Below are positions 24,932 to 33,355 of a DNA stretch of 41,397 bases, in pieces. Every line of letters starts with the position of its first letter. Position 1 is the first letter of the stretch. The position numbers were made by a program, and so were the translations under genes. The notes under the pieces were generated by a model, which saw only the letters and a list, made by a program, of their open reading frames with translations, searched no databases and was not told the DNA's origin. This DNA is from DATEPR01 sp036502345 (lineage in GTDB: Bacteria > Actinomycetota > Actinomycetes > Mycobacteriales > Pseudonocardiaceae), in NCBI GenBank assembly GCA_036502345.1, contig DASXYT010000114.1:1-41397 (forward strand), in the 5' to 3' direction.

Positions 24932-25989
24932 GCAGCCTGCTGGGCGGGCACCAGCCGGCGGCACGGGACCTCCACGAAGCGGTGTCCCAGTTCGACGACG
25001 CCGAGCGTGACCGCAAGACCGACGACCAGCGCGAGCAGTAGCGGCAGGTAGCGGGTCAGCAGGTCCAGTACCGGGAACAGCACCACACCGTGCAGTAGGT
25101 AGATGGCGTAGCTGCGGTCGGCCAGGAACGTGATCCACCTGGCCGGCCGCATTCTCGGCTCGACGAGCAACCCGACGATGAACAGGACGATCGCGTAGGC
25201 CAGCGCGATGTCGTAGGAACCGTTGACCCGACCGAGATCGAGCAGTTCGGCCGCGATGTAGAGCGCCCACGCCAGTGCTCCGTACAGCCCGGCCACCCAC
25301 ATCCGGATGCGCCCGGCGCGCGCCGCCCAGACGATCTGGCCGACGAAGACGGCCGGCAGGAACGAGACGGACACCGCGAACAGGTGGTAGTCCGGACCGA
25401 GCACCCGCGATGTAGCCAGCACGACGGCGACGAACGCCGACTCGACGCCGATCGCGGCCACTGTGGACCGGCGGAACAACGGGACGAGCACCACCAGCAG
25501 GGTGTAGAACAGCAACTCGACGGCGAGGGTCCAGGCGACGGCGACCAGCACGTGCTGTGGGGTCAGGAAGTAGTTCAGCAGCGTGATGTCGGTCAGCACC
25601 GCCACCGGCGTCACCGAGGGCGCCGCACCGATCCGCAGCGGGTGTGCACCGACCAGGACCAGCACGGCCGCCAGGACGACGGTGACGGCCAGCAGCGGGT
25701 AGATCCGGACCGCCCGCCGGAGCGCGAACCGGCCGCGGCCCTCCGCGAGCGCGGCCGGGGTCACCACGAAGCCACTGATCAGGAAGAACAACGGGACCGC
25801 GACCTGGCCGATGCCCTGCTCGGACAGGTGCAGCGGAGTGCGTGTCACCGAGTCGAGCACGTTCAGCACCGACGACGAGATCCGGTGCTGCCGCGTGCCC
25901 CAGATCGCGGTGACGTTGCTGTAGACGACCAGCAGTGCGCCGACCGCCCTGCCGAGATCGGCGAAGACCAGGCGTCCGGTCCGTGTCAC
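24913..25989 (-). CDS. Acyltransferase 3 family membrane protein (second of pair)
   Basis: 358 residues, GTG start overlapping the upstream stop (GTGA). It has about ten hydrophobic helices. Family features are VGALLVVYSNV with the usual catalytic His replaced by Asn, LFFLISGFVVTPAAL, RRAVRIYPLLAV and, near the end, FLADRSYAIYLLHGVVLFPV. These enzymes O-acylate sugars, wall polymers or natural products at the membrane. The longer open frame upstream is out of phase with the first acyltransferase and is not coding. Confidence 0.85.
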   Translation of the reverse strand: MTRTGRLVFADLGRAVGALLVVYSNVTAIWGTRQHRISSSVLNVLDSVTRTPLHLSEQGIGQVAVPLFFLISGFVVTPAALAEGRGRFALRRAVRIYPLLAVTVVLAAVLVLVGAHPLRIGAAPSVTPVAVLTDITLLNYFLTPQHVLVAVAWTLAVELLFYTLLVVLVPLFRRSTVAAIGVESAFVAVVLATSRVLGPDYHLFAVSVSFLPAVFVGQIVWAARAGRIRMWVAGLYGALAWALYIAAELLDLGRVNGSYDIALAYAIVLFIVGLLVEPRMRPARWITFLADRSYAIYLLHGVVLFPVLDLLTRYLPLLLALVVGLAVTLGVVELGHRFVEVPCRRLVPAQQAAQSINS

Positions 25990-27044
25990 CCGGACCGCCG
26001 GGCCGGTTGCCGGGTTGCCTGCCACCGCCTGCCCAGCCTGCGGGCCAGGCGCATGCTCGGCCGTTCCACCCAGCGGTAGCCGGCCTCGACGCCCAGCATC
26101 GTGACGACGAGTCCGACGACCAGGGCGACCGGGAACCCGACCTTCGGATACAGCACGTTCATCACCGCGAACGCGAGCAGACCGTGCAGCAGGTAGAGCG
26201 AGTAACTGCGGTCGGCGAGGTAGCTGATCCACTTCTTCGGCCGCAGCTTCGGCTCGACGAGCAGCGCGACGATGAACACCCCGATGCCGAGCGCGAGGTT
26301 GTGGTCGTAGGCGGTGTCCTCCCTGCCCATACCGGGAGCACCCGCCCAGACGTACTCGATCCAGGCAACGGCCGCGAACACCAGTCCGGCCCACAGCGGG
26401 ATCCTGCGACTCCACACGGCCCAGATGGCCTGGCCGATGAGCAGCGCGGGCAGGTACGAGACGTTGACCGCGAACAGGAAGTAGAACGAGCCGCCGAGGT
26501 GCTCTGTCGCCATGATGACGGCCACCAAGCCCAGTTCACCCGCGATCGTCGGCCACAGCGCGCGCCGCATCAGCGGTAGCGCCGCCAGCAGCAGCAGGTA
26601 GAACAGGACCTCGATGATCAGCGTCCAGGTGACCACCACGAGCACCACCATGGGCGCCAGCAGGTTGTTCAGCAGCGACGCGTTGGTCAGGATCGTCAGC
26701 GGGCTGACGGTGGCAGCCTCACCGGTGGTGACCGGGTGCAGCCCGACCAGGAACAGGCCTGCGGACAGCAGCACCGCGACCACGAGCATCGGGTAGATGC
26801 GCAGGAACCGCTTGACGGCGTACCGCCTCGGATCCTCCTGGAAGCCGGTGTGCGTCACGATGAAACCGCTCACCAGGAAGAACAGCACGACCCCGAAGTT
26901 GCCGAGGTTCAGGCTCAGGATCAGCGGGTGCACGGCGAACCCCTGGAACGCCGACGCGAGGGTGGACACGTCGTGGTGCTGGTGCAGGAAGATGCCCACG
27001 ACGTGGCTGTAGACCACCAGGCACACGGCAACCGCGCGCAGCAC
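25986..27044 (-). CDS. Acyltransferase 3 family membrane protein (first of pair); start uncertain
   Basis: At least 352 residues. VCLVVYSHVVG (catalytic His kept), LFFLVSGFIVTHTGF, KRFLRIYPMLVV and YLADRSYSLYLLHGLL define acyltransferase 3. The only standard start, GTG 27044, cuts off the conserved FLDxLR motif. The same frame reads SVTAERREETAGRPR-PPRFVFLDVLRAV upstream and looks coding to about 27119, where only CTG codons are available. Translation from CTG 27119 or 27116, or a lost start codon, should be considered. It shares about a third of its residues by eye with its partner, so the pair probably arose by duplication. Confidence 0.8.
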   Translation of the reverse strand: MLRAVAVCLVVYSHVVGIFLHQHHDVSTLASAFQGFAVHPLILSLNLGNFGVVLFFLVSGFIVTHTGFQEDPRRYAVKRFLRIYPMLVVAVLLSAGLFLVGLHPVTTGEAATVSPLTILTNASLLNNLLAPMVVLVVVTWTLIIEVLFYLLLLAALPLMRRALWPTIAGELGLVAVIMATEHLGGSFYFLFAVNVSYLPALLIGQAIWAVWSRRIPLWAGLVFAAVAWIEYVWAGAPGMGREDTAYDHNLALGIGVFIVALLVEPKLRPKKWISYLADRSYSLYLLHGLLAFAVMNVLYPKVGFPVALVVGLVVTMLGVEAGYRWVERPSMRLARRLGRRWQATRQPARRSG

Positions 27045-27230
27045 GTCCAGGAAGACGAACCTGGGCGGCCGGGGGCGGCCGGCTGTCTCTTCGCGTCGCT
27101 CCGCGGTTACCGAGAGCAGCGGCGCTGCGACGTCGTCACTCGCGGCTCTCGCCCCCTCCCGGCATCGACAGCCGGTCGGAGTGCCACGGTGGGGTACTGA
27201 CCGGCACTTTCGACAGTAGCCAGTAGTGGG

Positions 27231-27260
27231 GCGAGCACCCGCCGCGGCGCGGGTGCTTGC
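27231..27260 (-). terminator. Stem-loop after SARP gene
   Basis: GCGAGCACCCGC (27231-27242) pairs with GCGGGTGCTTGC (27249-27260), 12 bp including one G-U, loop CGCGGC. It lies 50 bp past the stop of the SARP gene. There is no T-tract. Confidence 0.6.
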
Positions 27261-27310
27261 TCCCCGAGATCGTTACGCTTGGCCGGGTCGGTCGACCCAC
27301 TGACGGCCGG

Positions 27311-28150
27311 TCAGTTGCTCAGCGGGACGCGGACCCTGTCGTCCCGGAACGGGCCGCCGGACAGCAGTGGACCGTCCAGAATGGAACCGTAGGGCTGCCC
27401 GTCCACCGGCTCGTCGCGGATGATCATCAGGTGTAGCTGCTGCGCCCGGCGGCCGGGCGCGATGCCCAGTTCGTTGGCCAACATGGACCGTAGGGCTGCG
27501 AAACAGCGCAACCCCTCGGATCTTCGGCCTGCGGTCCAGTGCGACGCGATGAGCAGGGTCCACGCCTCCTCGCTGAGCGGGTCCAGGTCGCACGCGCGCT
27601 GGCCGAGGTCGGCAGCGGTGTCGACGTCCCGCAGCGTGAGGGCGTGCTGTCCGGCCCGCACATGGGTTTCGACGATCTTGCGCTGGTACCTGTCCCGGAT
27701 CTCGGCCGCCCACGTCCACTGCTCGTCGGCCAGGACCTCACCACGGGCCAGCGTCAGTGCCGCGTGCAGCAGGGGCAGCGCGCACGACGGTGCCAGCGCG
27801 CCGGCCTGGCTGACGAGTGAGTCGAACTCGGCGAGATCGGAGACAATCCTGTCCGGCTGCAGGCAATAGCTGCCGCGTTGGGTGGTGATCATCGACCGGG
27901 ACGGTGCGACACCCGGTTCGAGCGAGCGGCGCAGCAACGAGACGTATCCCTCCAGAGTGGAGTGCCAACTGTCCGGCGGCTGGTCGTCCCAGAGCAGTTT
28001 GGCCAATCGGGTCTTGGCCAACGGCTGTCCAGGGTGTAGGGCGAGGATGGCCAGAATCTGCCGTGCCTTGATGCCACGGAAGTCCGTGATCACGGCGCCC
28101 CGCTCGAGGTCAGAGACCTCGGTCATCCCAAATAGCCTGATCCGGATCAT
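27311..28150 (-). CDS. SARP-family regulator (AfsR/DnrI type, short form)
   Basis: 279 residues from ATG 28150. The N-terminal OmpR-like winged helix (IRIRLFGMTEV, KARQILAILALHPGQPLAKT, LLWDDQPPDSWHSTLEGYVS) is followed by the bacterial transcriptional activation domain (EFDSLVSQAG to LRSMLANELGIAPG). Small SARPs activate antibiotic or other specialised clusters by binding direct repeats. No biosynthetic cluster is visible beside it; the acyltransferase pair downstream is a possible target. A short C-terminal tail of about 40 residues (LSGGPFRDDRVRVPLSN) is extra. Confidence 0.9.
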   Translation of the reverse strand: MIRIRLFGMTEVSDLERGAVITDFRGIKARQILAILALHPGQPLAKTRLAKLLWDDQPPDSWHSTLEGYVSLLRRSLEPGVAPSRSMITTQRGSYCLQPDRIVSDLAEFDSLVSQAGALAPSCALPLLHAALTLARGEVLADEQWTWAAEIRDRYQRKIVETHVRAGQHALTLRDVDTAADLGQRACDLDPLSEEAWTLLIASHWTAGRRSEGLRCFAALRSMLANELGIAPGRRAQQLHLMIIRDEPVDGQPYGSILDGPLLSGGPFRDDRVRVPLSN

Positions 28151-28716
28151 TGCTCCGCCCCGTTTTCTCACATAGCCGACATAGAGCAGTTATATGCGCA
28201 CTGGCACCCCACCGGCAGCCACCGTGGGGGGGAGTAGTACGCCTAATTCAGGGGGCTGACAGCTCCGCGTATGCCCTGGTCATACCGTCCGTGCACGTCA
28301 ACGTTCCGTTCTCTCCGGCCCAGCGCCTGGGCGACCACATCCACTTTGCAAGATTTCTCCGAGGTGCTTGTCTCACGCTGACTCAACGGTCACCATCCTG
28401 GAGATCGGGCGGCTCACGGCGGTTGTTACGCCACAAGACAATCGCTACCGCCCGTGTCTTCATGATCGCTGCTCGACCGCGAGCACCGCGACCGTCACCC
28501 ACGACAACGATGCCGCTCCCCCATGACCGGCATCTCCACTGGTCGGCCATGTCGCCAACTGGCGACAGATGTGGCAGCGGACGGGACCGCCATCCAGCGC
28601 CCGCTGCCGCAGCCGACCACCGCACCGCGCTGTCGTCCGCGATGGCGCGGTGCGGCCCCTACTGCCTCAGCGATGCCCGGCAGGGGCCCGCGTTCCGGTA
28701 CCAGCAGCGCGAAACG
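28151..28716. other. 566-bp non-coding region upstream of SARP gene
   Basis: I see no convincing gene. On the minus strand TATAAC (28189-28194) is a possible -10 box, 39 bases before the SARP start. A run of seven G lies near 28228. Open frames in this stretch have no family-like sequence and irregular codon use. Confidence 0.5.
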
Positions 28717-28760
28717 TCGAACGGCCGGTACGGAATCCAGATTCCGTACCGGCCGTTCGA
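28717..28760 (-). terminator. Perfect 21-bp hairpin after histidine kinase gene
   Basis: Arms 28717-28737 and 28740-28760 are exact reverse complements (core GGCCGGTACGGAATC) around a 2-base spacer, starting 10 bp past the kinase stop. There is no T-tract, so this is a long GC-rich stem of the kind common in actinomycete terminators. It is symmetric, so it could work on both strands. Confidence 0.75.
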
Positions 28761-28770
28761 TGCGATGCTC

Positions 28771-30086
28771 TCAGGATCCCGTTTCGATTGGCACCGTCGC
28801 CTCGGCGATGGTGCCGCCGTTGGGTGCCGCGGTCACGGTGAACCGGCCACCGAGGTCCGCGATGTTGTCCGCCAGCATGTGCAGGCCGAAGTGGCCTTCC
28901 GGCCTACGGTCGAACGCGTCGACCGGGATGCCGACACCGTTGTCGATCACTCTCAGCCAAACGGTGTCGCCGTCGTGCACACCAAGGCTGATCACGACTT
29001 CCGTCGCGCGGGCGTGCTTGACGATGTTGGTGATGGCCTCACGGGCGACCCGGTACAGCGCCACTGCCGCGTCCGGCGTCATCGTGGGCAGCGAAGCGAC
29101 ATCGACACTCACTTGGGTGTCCATGTCACGCAACGGTTGTGCGAGACCGTTGATGGCGTCGGCAAGGCCGGGGCCACTCAGGTCCGGCGGATAGATGTCG
29201 ACCATCAACAGGCGCAACGCTCCCACCGCGTCCCGCACCGACGCGGCGCAGCTCTCCGCGATGTCCCGCTGTCCGTTGGGCACGACGGTGGTGATGGCCG
29301 CCAGGGCATACCCCACCCCTGCGAGATCCTGGACGACCCCGTCGTGCAGGTTCGTGGCGATGGAGCGGCGTTCGCGGTCCGATGCCGACAGTGCGCGGTT
29401 GAGCAGCGCCGCCCGCTCGACCTCCTGCCGGCTGACACGTCTGGTCAACCAGATCGCGATGGGCACCTGAACGGTCTGCAGAATGATCAGTGGGACCAGA
29501 GCCAACAGAATCGAATCCGTGGCCAGCGCGGTGGTCTCCTCATCAAGTTCCTGCGCGCTGTAGTAAGCCTCGAATGCCATCGGCTGCCGACCTGGTAACC
29601 GAAGCGGTACGTACACCTCGACGAACCACACGTTCGGAGGAAGGTCGCTGGTCTCATCGGAGAGTGCGATGTCCGCGCTGGTAACTCCTTGGTTAACCGT
29701 TGCGAGCAATTGTGGTGTGGTCGGGAACGTCTGGCCAATTATGGACGGTGTGTCGCAGTAGACGACTGTGCCGTTGCCGTCCCAGATGTCGATCTCGGTG
29801 ACCGAGCCGTCGGCGAGGCGTACCTCCATGGCCCGGTTGAGCTGGTCACGTTGCATCGGGTCGCCAGCAAGGACACCAGGCAGCAGCGGAGCGACCACGA
29901 GGTGTGCCAACCGCTGCGTGGTCCGCTCCGCATCCTGCAGCGCGGTCTGTCTGGCGACATGCCGGGCCACCAACACGGTGCCGAAACCGATCGCGACCAG
30001 TACCAGAACGGCGACACCAACAAATGCCCATAATCGTCTGCGTACTGCTCCCGATGCATGTGTTCTTGTCTGCGGAATTCGAGTCG

Positions 30087-30090
<4 letters not shown>
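28771..30090 (-). CDS. NarL-type sensor histidine kinase
   Basis: 439 residues. Membrane helices at about 21-43 and 193-215 bracket an extracytoplasmic domain of some 150 residues (contains EIDIWDGNGTVVYCDT and FVEVYVPLRLPG). Then a HisKA_3 dimerisation helix with His249 (RSIATNLHDGVVQDLAG), the N box EAITNIVKHA and the G box DNGVGI of the ATPase. The signal is unknown. ATG 30090 overlaps the stop of the response regulator gene by ATGA, so the two form one two-component operon, regulator first. Confidence 0.92.
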
Positions 30091-30773
<683 letters not shown>

Positions 30774-30899
30774 TAGCCGATCGGGCCTCCCTCCCCCGAT
30801 CCGATCCGGCAGCCCACCGCCATCACATATTCACGGAGTACAACATAGTTCTGATCCGATGTAAGGCGGCTTCCAACTCGGGATCGGAAAAGGAGCCTA

Positions 30900-30912
30900 C
30901 CTTGTTACAAGG
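30900..30912. promoter_or_regulatory. Palindrome upstream of response regulator operon
   Basis: CCTTGT-T-ACAAGG, perfect 6-bp arms, 127 bp upstream of the regulator start, in an AT-richer intergenic region. It is an operator candidate. Confidence 0.4.
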
Positions 30913-30951
30913 CGGAGCTGACTGGGGGTAGGTGAACCGATAATGAACGCG

Positions 30952-30970
30952 ACCCCCCAAAATTAGGGGT
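30952..30970. promoter_or_regulatory. C-run motif, site 1
   Basis: ACCCCCCAAAATTAGGGGT, with ACCCC/GGGGT arms. Related sites lie at 35697, 36336 and 36611, all before regulator, oxidase or membrane-protein genes. It is 51 bp from the IS630 left end. Confidence 0.5.
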
Positions 30971-31021
30971 TGCCGCGCATCCCTCAGGCTACCGCCGAAG
31001 AGGGTAGTCATCAAGGTTACC

Positions 31022-32129
31022 GAGTTGTAAGTCCATGGTCAGTCTAGAGTGTGCGCATGCCGAACCCCAAGCCGCTGCCGGTCGTGCTGACCGACGAGGA
31101 GAGCCAGGTGTTGCTCGGCTGGGCCCGCAGGCGGACGACCGCGCAGGCACTCGCCCTGCGCTCGCGGATCGTGTTGGCGTGTGCGGAGAACCTCTCCAAT
31201 GGACGGATCGCCGAGGAGCTGGCCACCTCGCGAAACACGGTGAGCAAGTGGCGGGCACGGTTCGTGGCTGATCGTCTACAGGGACTGTCCGATGAGCCCC
31301 GCCCAGGTGCGCCGAGGCGGATCACCGACGAGCAGGTCGAGACAGTAATCCTGAAGACCCTGCAGGAGCCACCGGCCGGGCAGGACATCCACTGGTCGAC
31401 CCGGTCGATGGCGAGCGCGACCGGCATGTCCCAGACCGCGGTGTCCCGGATCTGGCGGGCCTTCGGCCTGACACCGCACCTCGCGGAGACGTGGCAGCTG
31501 TCCACCGACCCCCGGTTCATCGACAAGGTGCGCGACGTCGCGGGCATCTATCTCGAACCGCCCAGGTACGCGCTGGTGCTCGCGGTGGACGAGCAGAGCG
31601 GTCAGCCACCCGCACTGGACCGCAGCGCACTGGTGCTGCCGGCCACGTCCGCCCGGTTGACGCACGATCAGATCCGCCTCGGCACGACCGGTCTGTTCGC
31701 CACCCTGGACGTCGGCAGCGGCTCGGTACTCACCGAGCAGCGGCGCAAACGCGCGGAGCGGGAGTTCCTCCGGTTCCTGACGACTGTCGACCAGGCGGTG
31801 CCGACAGGCTTGGATCTGCACCTGATCTGTGACAACGACGCCGGCCACAAGACCGAGGCGGTGCGGAGGTGGCTGGCGCGCCGGCCGAGGTGCCACGTGC
31901 ACTTCGCACCGACCAGCTCATCGTGGTCGAACCTGGTCGAGCGGTGGCTCTCCGAGCTGACCCGACGCAGGTTGGGGCGGCCGGCGCACGACGCCGTCGT
32001 CGAGCTGGAAGCCGACCTCCGGACGTGGATCGGTGAGTGGCACACCCACCCGAAGCCGTTCGTCTGGACCAGGACGACCGACCAGATTCGCGATACGGTC
32101 ACCGCCTACTGCCCATGAATCAACAACTC
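31022..32129 (+). mobile_element. IS630-family insertion sequence
   Basis: About 1.1 kb with one transposase gene. Terminal inverted repeats at 31022-31042 (GAGTTGTAAGTCCATGGTCA+G) and 32109-32129 match at 16 of 21 positions. The right repeat overlaps the transposase stop. No clear duplicated TA is seen at the ends, so the exact boundaries could be off by a few bases. It sits upstream of the two-component operon. Confidence 0.75.
31057..32118 (+). CDS. IS630-family transposase
   Basis: 353 residues. An N-terminal HTH (LSNGRIAEELATSRNTVSKW) precedes the DDE domain: Asp in LAVDEQSG, Asp in LICDNDAGHKT, Glu in SWSNLVERWLSEL, so the catalytic triad is intact. The C terminus (PKPFVWTRTTDQIRDTVTAY) is typical of the family. 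TAGAGT six bases before ATG 31057 suggests a leaderless start; GTG 31051 is possible. It appears complete and perhaps active. Confidence 0.93.
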   Translation: MPNPKPLPVVLTDEESQVLLGWARRRTTAQALALRSRIVLACAENLSNGRIAEELATSRNTVSKWRARFVADRLQGLSDEPRPGAPRRITDEQVETVILKTLQEPPAGQDIHWSTRSMASATGMSQTAVSRIWRAFGLTPHLAETWQLSTDPRFIDKVRDVAGIYLEPPRYALVLAVDEQSGQPPALDRSALVLPATSARLTHDQIRLGTTGLFATLDVGSGSVLTEQRRKRAEREFLRFLTTVDQAVPTGLDLHLICDNDAGHKTEAVRRWLARRPRCHVHFAPTSSSWSNLVERWLSELTRRRLGRPAHDAVVELEADLRTWIGEWHTHPKPFVWTRTTDQIRDTVTAYCP

Positions 32130-32326
32130 AGCGAGACGGCTGCTGCTGCATTTGGTGGCCGTCGAACGCTCCCTGTCGACACTTGCGGGTATCGATGCAA
32201 TCACGGCAGGACCTCGTGCCGTCGTGTACGACATCCCTGAACAGCGTCCTTTGCTCGTTGCGGCCCGACAAGTACACTCGATTGGAGTAACGCTCGGGAC
32301 TGCGCACTCCCAGATGGGTGCTTCCC
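32130..32326 (+). other. Possible gene remnant beside the IS
   Basis: One plus-strand frame reads protein-like sequence (LLLHLVAVERSLSTLAGIDA, AVVYDIPEQRPLLVAARQVH) with no clear start. It could be the end of a gene cut by the IS, but no matching 5' part is seen on the other side. Low confidence. Confidence 0.25.
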
Positions 32327-32350
32327 CCGATACCGCCGAACGGGTATCGG
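32327..32350. terminator. Small hairpin
   Basis: CCGATACC / GGTATCGG with an 8-base loop. It may be a second terminator behind the plus-strand IS or the minus-strand membrane gene. Confidence 0.35.
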
Positions 32351-32380
32351 CGAAATCACCAGTCTTTCCGACACGCCGAA

Positions 32381-32428
32381 ACAGGTGGTACGAGGCTGGT
32401 CCGGTGGGACCGGCCTCGTACCACCTGT
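32381..32428 (-). terminator. 22-bp hairpin after membrane protein gene
   Basis: ACAGGTGGTACGAGGC (32381-32396) pairs with GCCTCGTACCACCTGT (32413-32428), extended by six more positions with one mismatch, loop GGTG. It lies 43 bp past the stop of the gene at 32472-33179. Confidence 0.75.
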
Positions 32429-32471
32429 CGGTGTAACCCTGTCGACCGCGCTGAAGCGGGTCAGTGCGGAG

Positions 32472-33179
32472 TCAGGACTGCACACCCTGCGAGGCTGCGT
32501 CCACGACGTCCAACTGGCCGGTTGAAGCGGCGGCAGCGGCAGTCCTGCGGCGGCTCGCCGACGGGCTCAACTGACCGCCCAGCAGCGCCAGCAGCCAGCC
32601 GACGAGCACGATGTTGGCAACGAGCATGATCGGGCCGGACAGGCCGACGCCACGGATGTCGGACACGAGCGTCTGGCGCTTGTCGGTACAGACCTCGTCG
32701 CAGGAGCCGTGGGCGGCGTGCGGGTCGTTCGCCGCAGCGGCGGCACCGGGGATGGTGACGGTGGTGTGGTTGTGCAGCGGCCCGTCCACGTCCAGCTCGT
32801 TGGCTTGGAGGTAGTAGTCGTATGCCGAACTGGCCGACACCGCCACGACGCCGACAACGGTGCCCGCCAGGGCAAGCAGCAGCGCCGCTGTCATCACCTT
32901 CTTGCCGGTCCGCAGGGCCGACCCCTGCTTGCGGCGGATCCGTCGCAGCATCAGCAACATCGCGATGACGAAGAACGGCACCAGGATCGCCGACTGCAAC
33001 AACCAGTTGTCGAACAGATCCTGCGCACGTTTGATGAAGCCGACGGCGCCGGTCAGCGATGTCAGTACGAAACCGTCGGCGTAGGCCAGCGCGACGGACA
33101 ACAACAGCACAGTCGACCACCGGGCCGGCCTTGGGTCCAGGAACGTCCGAACACGTTCGCTGGTGGACGTCATCGACAT
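32472..33179 (-). CDS. Four-helix membrane protein with His/Cys-rich loop
   Basis: 235 residues. Helices lie at about 21-43, 61-79, 96-118 and 183-203. The loop between the last two holds H136, H138, H154, H157, C160 and C164 (HNH, then PHAAHGSCDEVC), a likely metal site on the outer face. A multicopper oxidase gene lies just upstream on the same strand, so copper handling is a reasonable inference. No family was recognised. The start ATG 33179 follows GGGAG; ATG 33173 is also possible. Confidence 0.7.
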   Translation of the reverse strand: MSMTSTSERVRTFLDPRPARWSTVLLLSVALAYADGFVLTSLTGAVGFIKRAQDLFDNWLLQSAILVPFFVIAMLLMLRRIRRKQGSALRTGKKVMTAALLLALAGTVVGVVAVSASSAYDYYLQANELDVDGPLHNHTTVTIPGAAAAANDPHAAHGSCDEVCTDKRQTLVSDIRGVGLSGPIMLVANIVLVGWLLALLGGQLSPSASRRRTAAAAASTGQLDVVDAASQGVQS

Positions 33180-33280
33180 GGTGATCTCGCTCCCTGGCTC
33201 GATCAGGTGACTTCAAAATGCATGGTGGCAGGCGAACAGACAAGGTCACCAACACCAACGATGGTGGTCTCGGACCCGGG

Positions 33281-33321
33281 GCGATCCAGGTGGACGAGCT
33301 TGCCTCGTCCACCTGGATCGC
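33281..33321 (-). terminator. Perfect 18-bp hairpin after multicopper oxidase
   Basis: GCGATCCAGGTGGACGAG (33281-33298) and its exact reverse complement (33304-33321), loop CTTGC, 35 bp past the oxidase stop. It separates the oxidase from the membrane protein gene. Confidence 0.8.
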
Positions 33322-33355
33322 GTCCGTCAGCCGAACAACGGTTGAGCGATCGGCC

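Noticed and set aside
23243..25300. 685-codon minus-strand open frame
   Set aside because: It is antisense to malate synthase A, whose motifs are complete on the plus strand.
28383..29194. Open frames upstream of and across the kinase 3' end
   Set aside because: No family-like sequence, and they cross the 21-bp terminator hairpin.
30823..31014. 63-residue minus-strand frame upstream of the response regulator
   Set aside because: It has a locally protein-like end, but no ribosome site, and it spans two operator-like palindromes.
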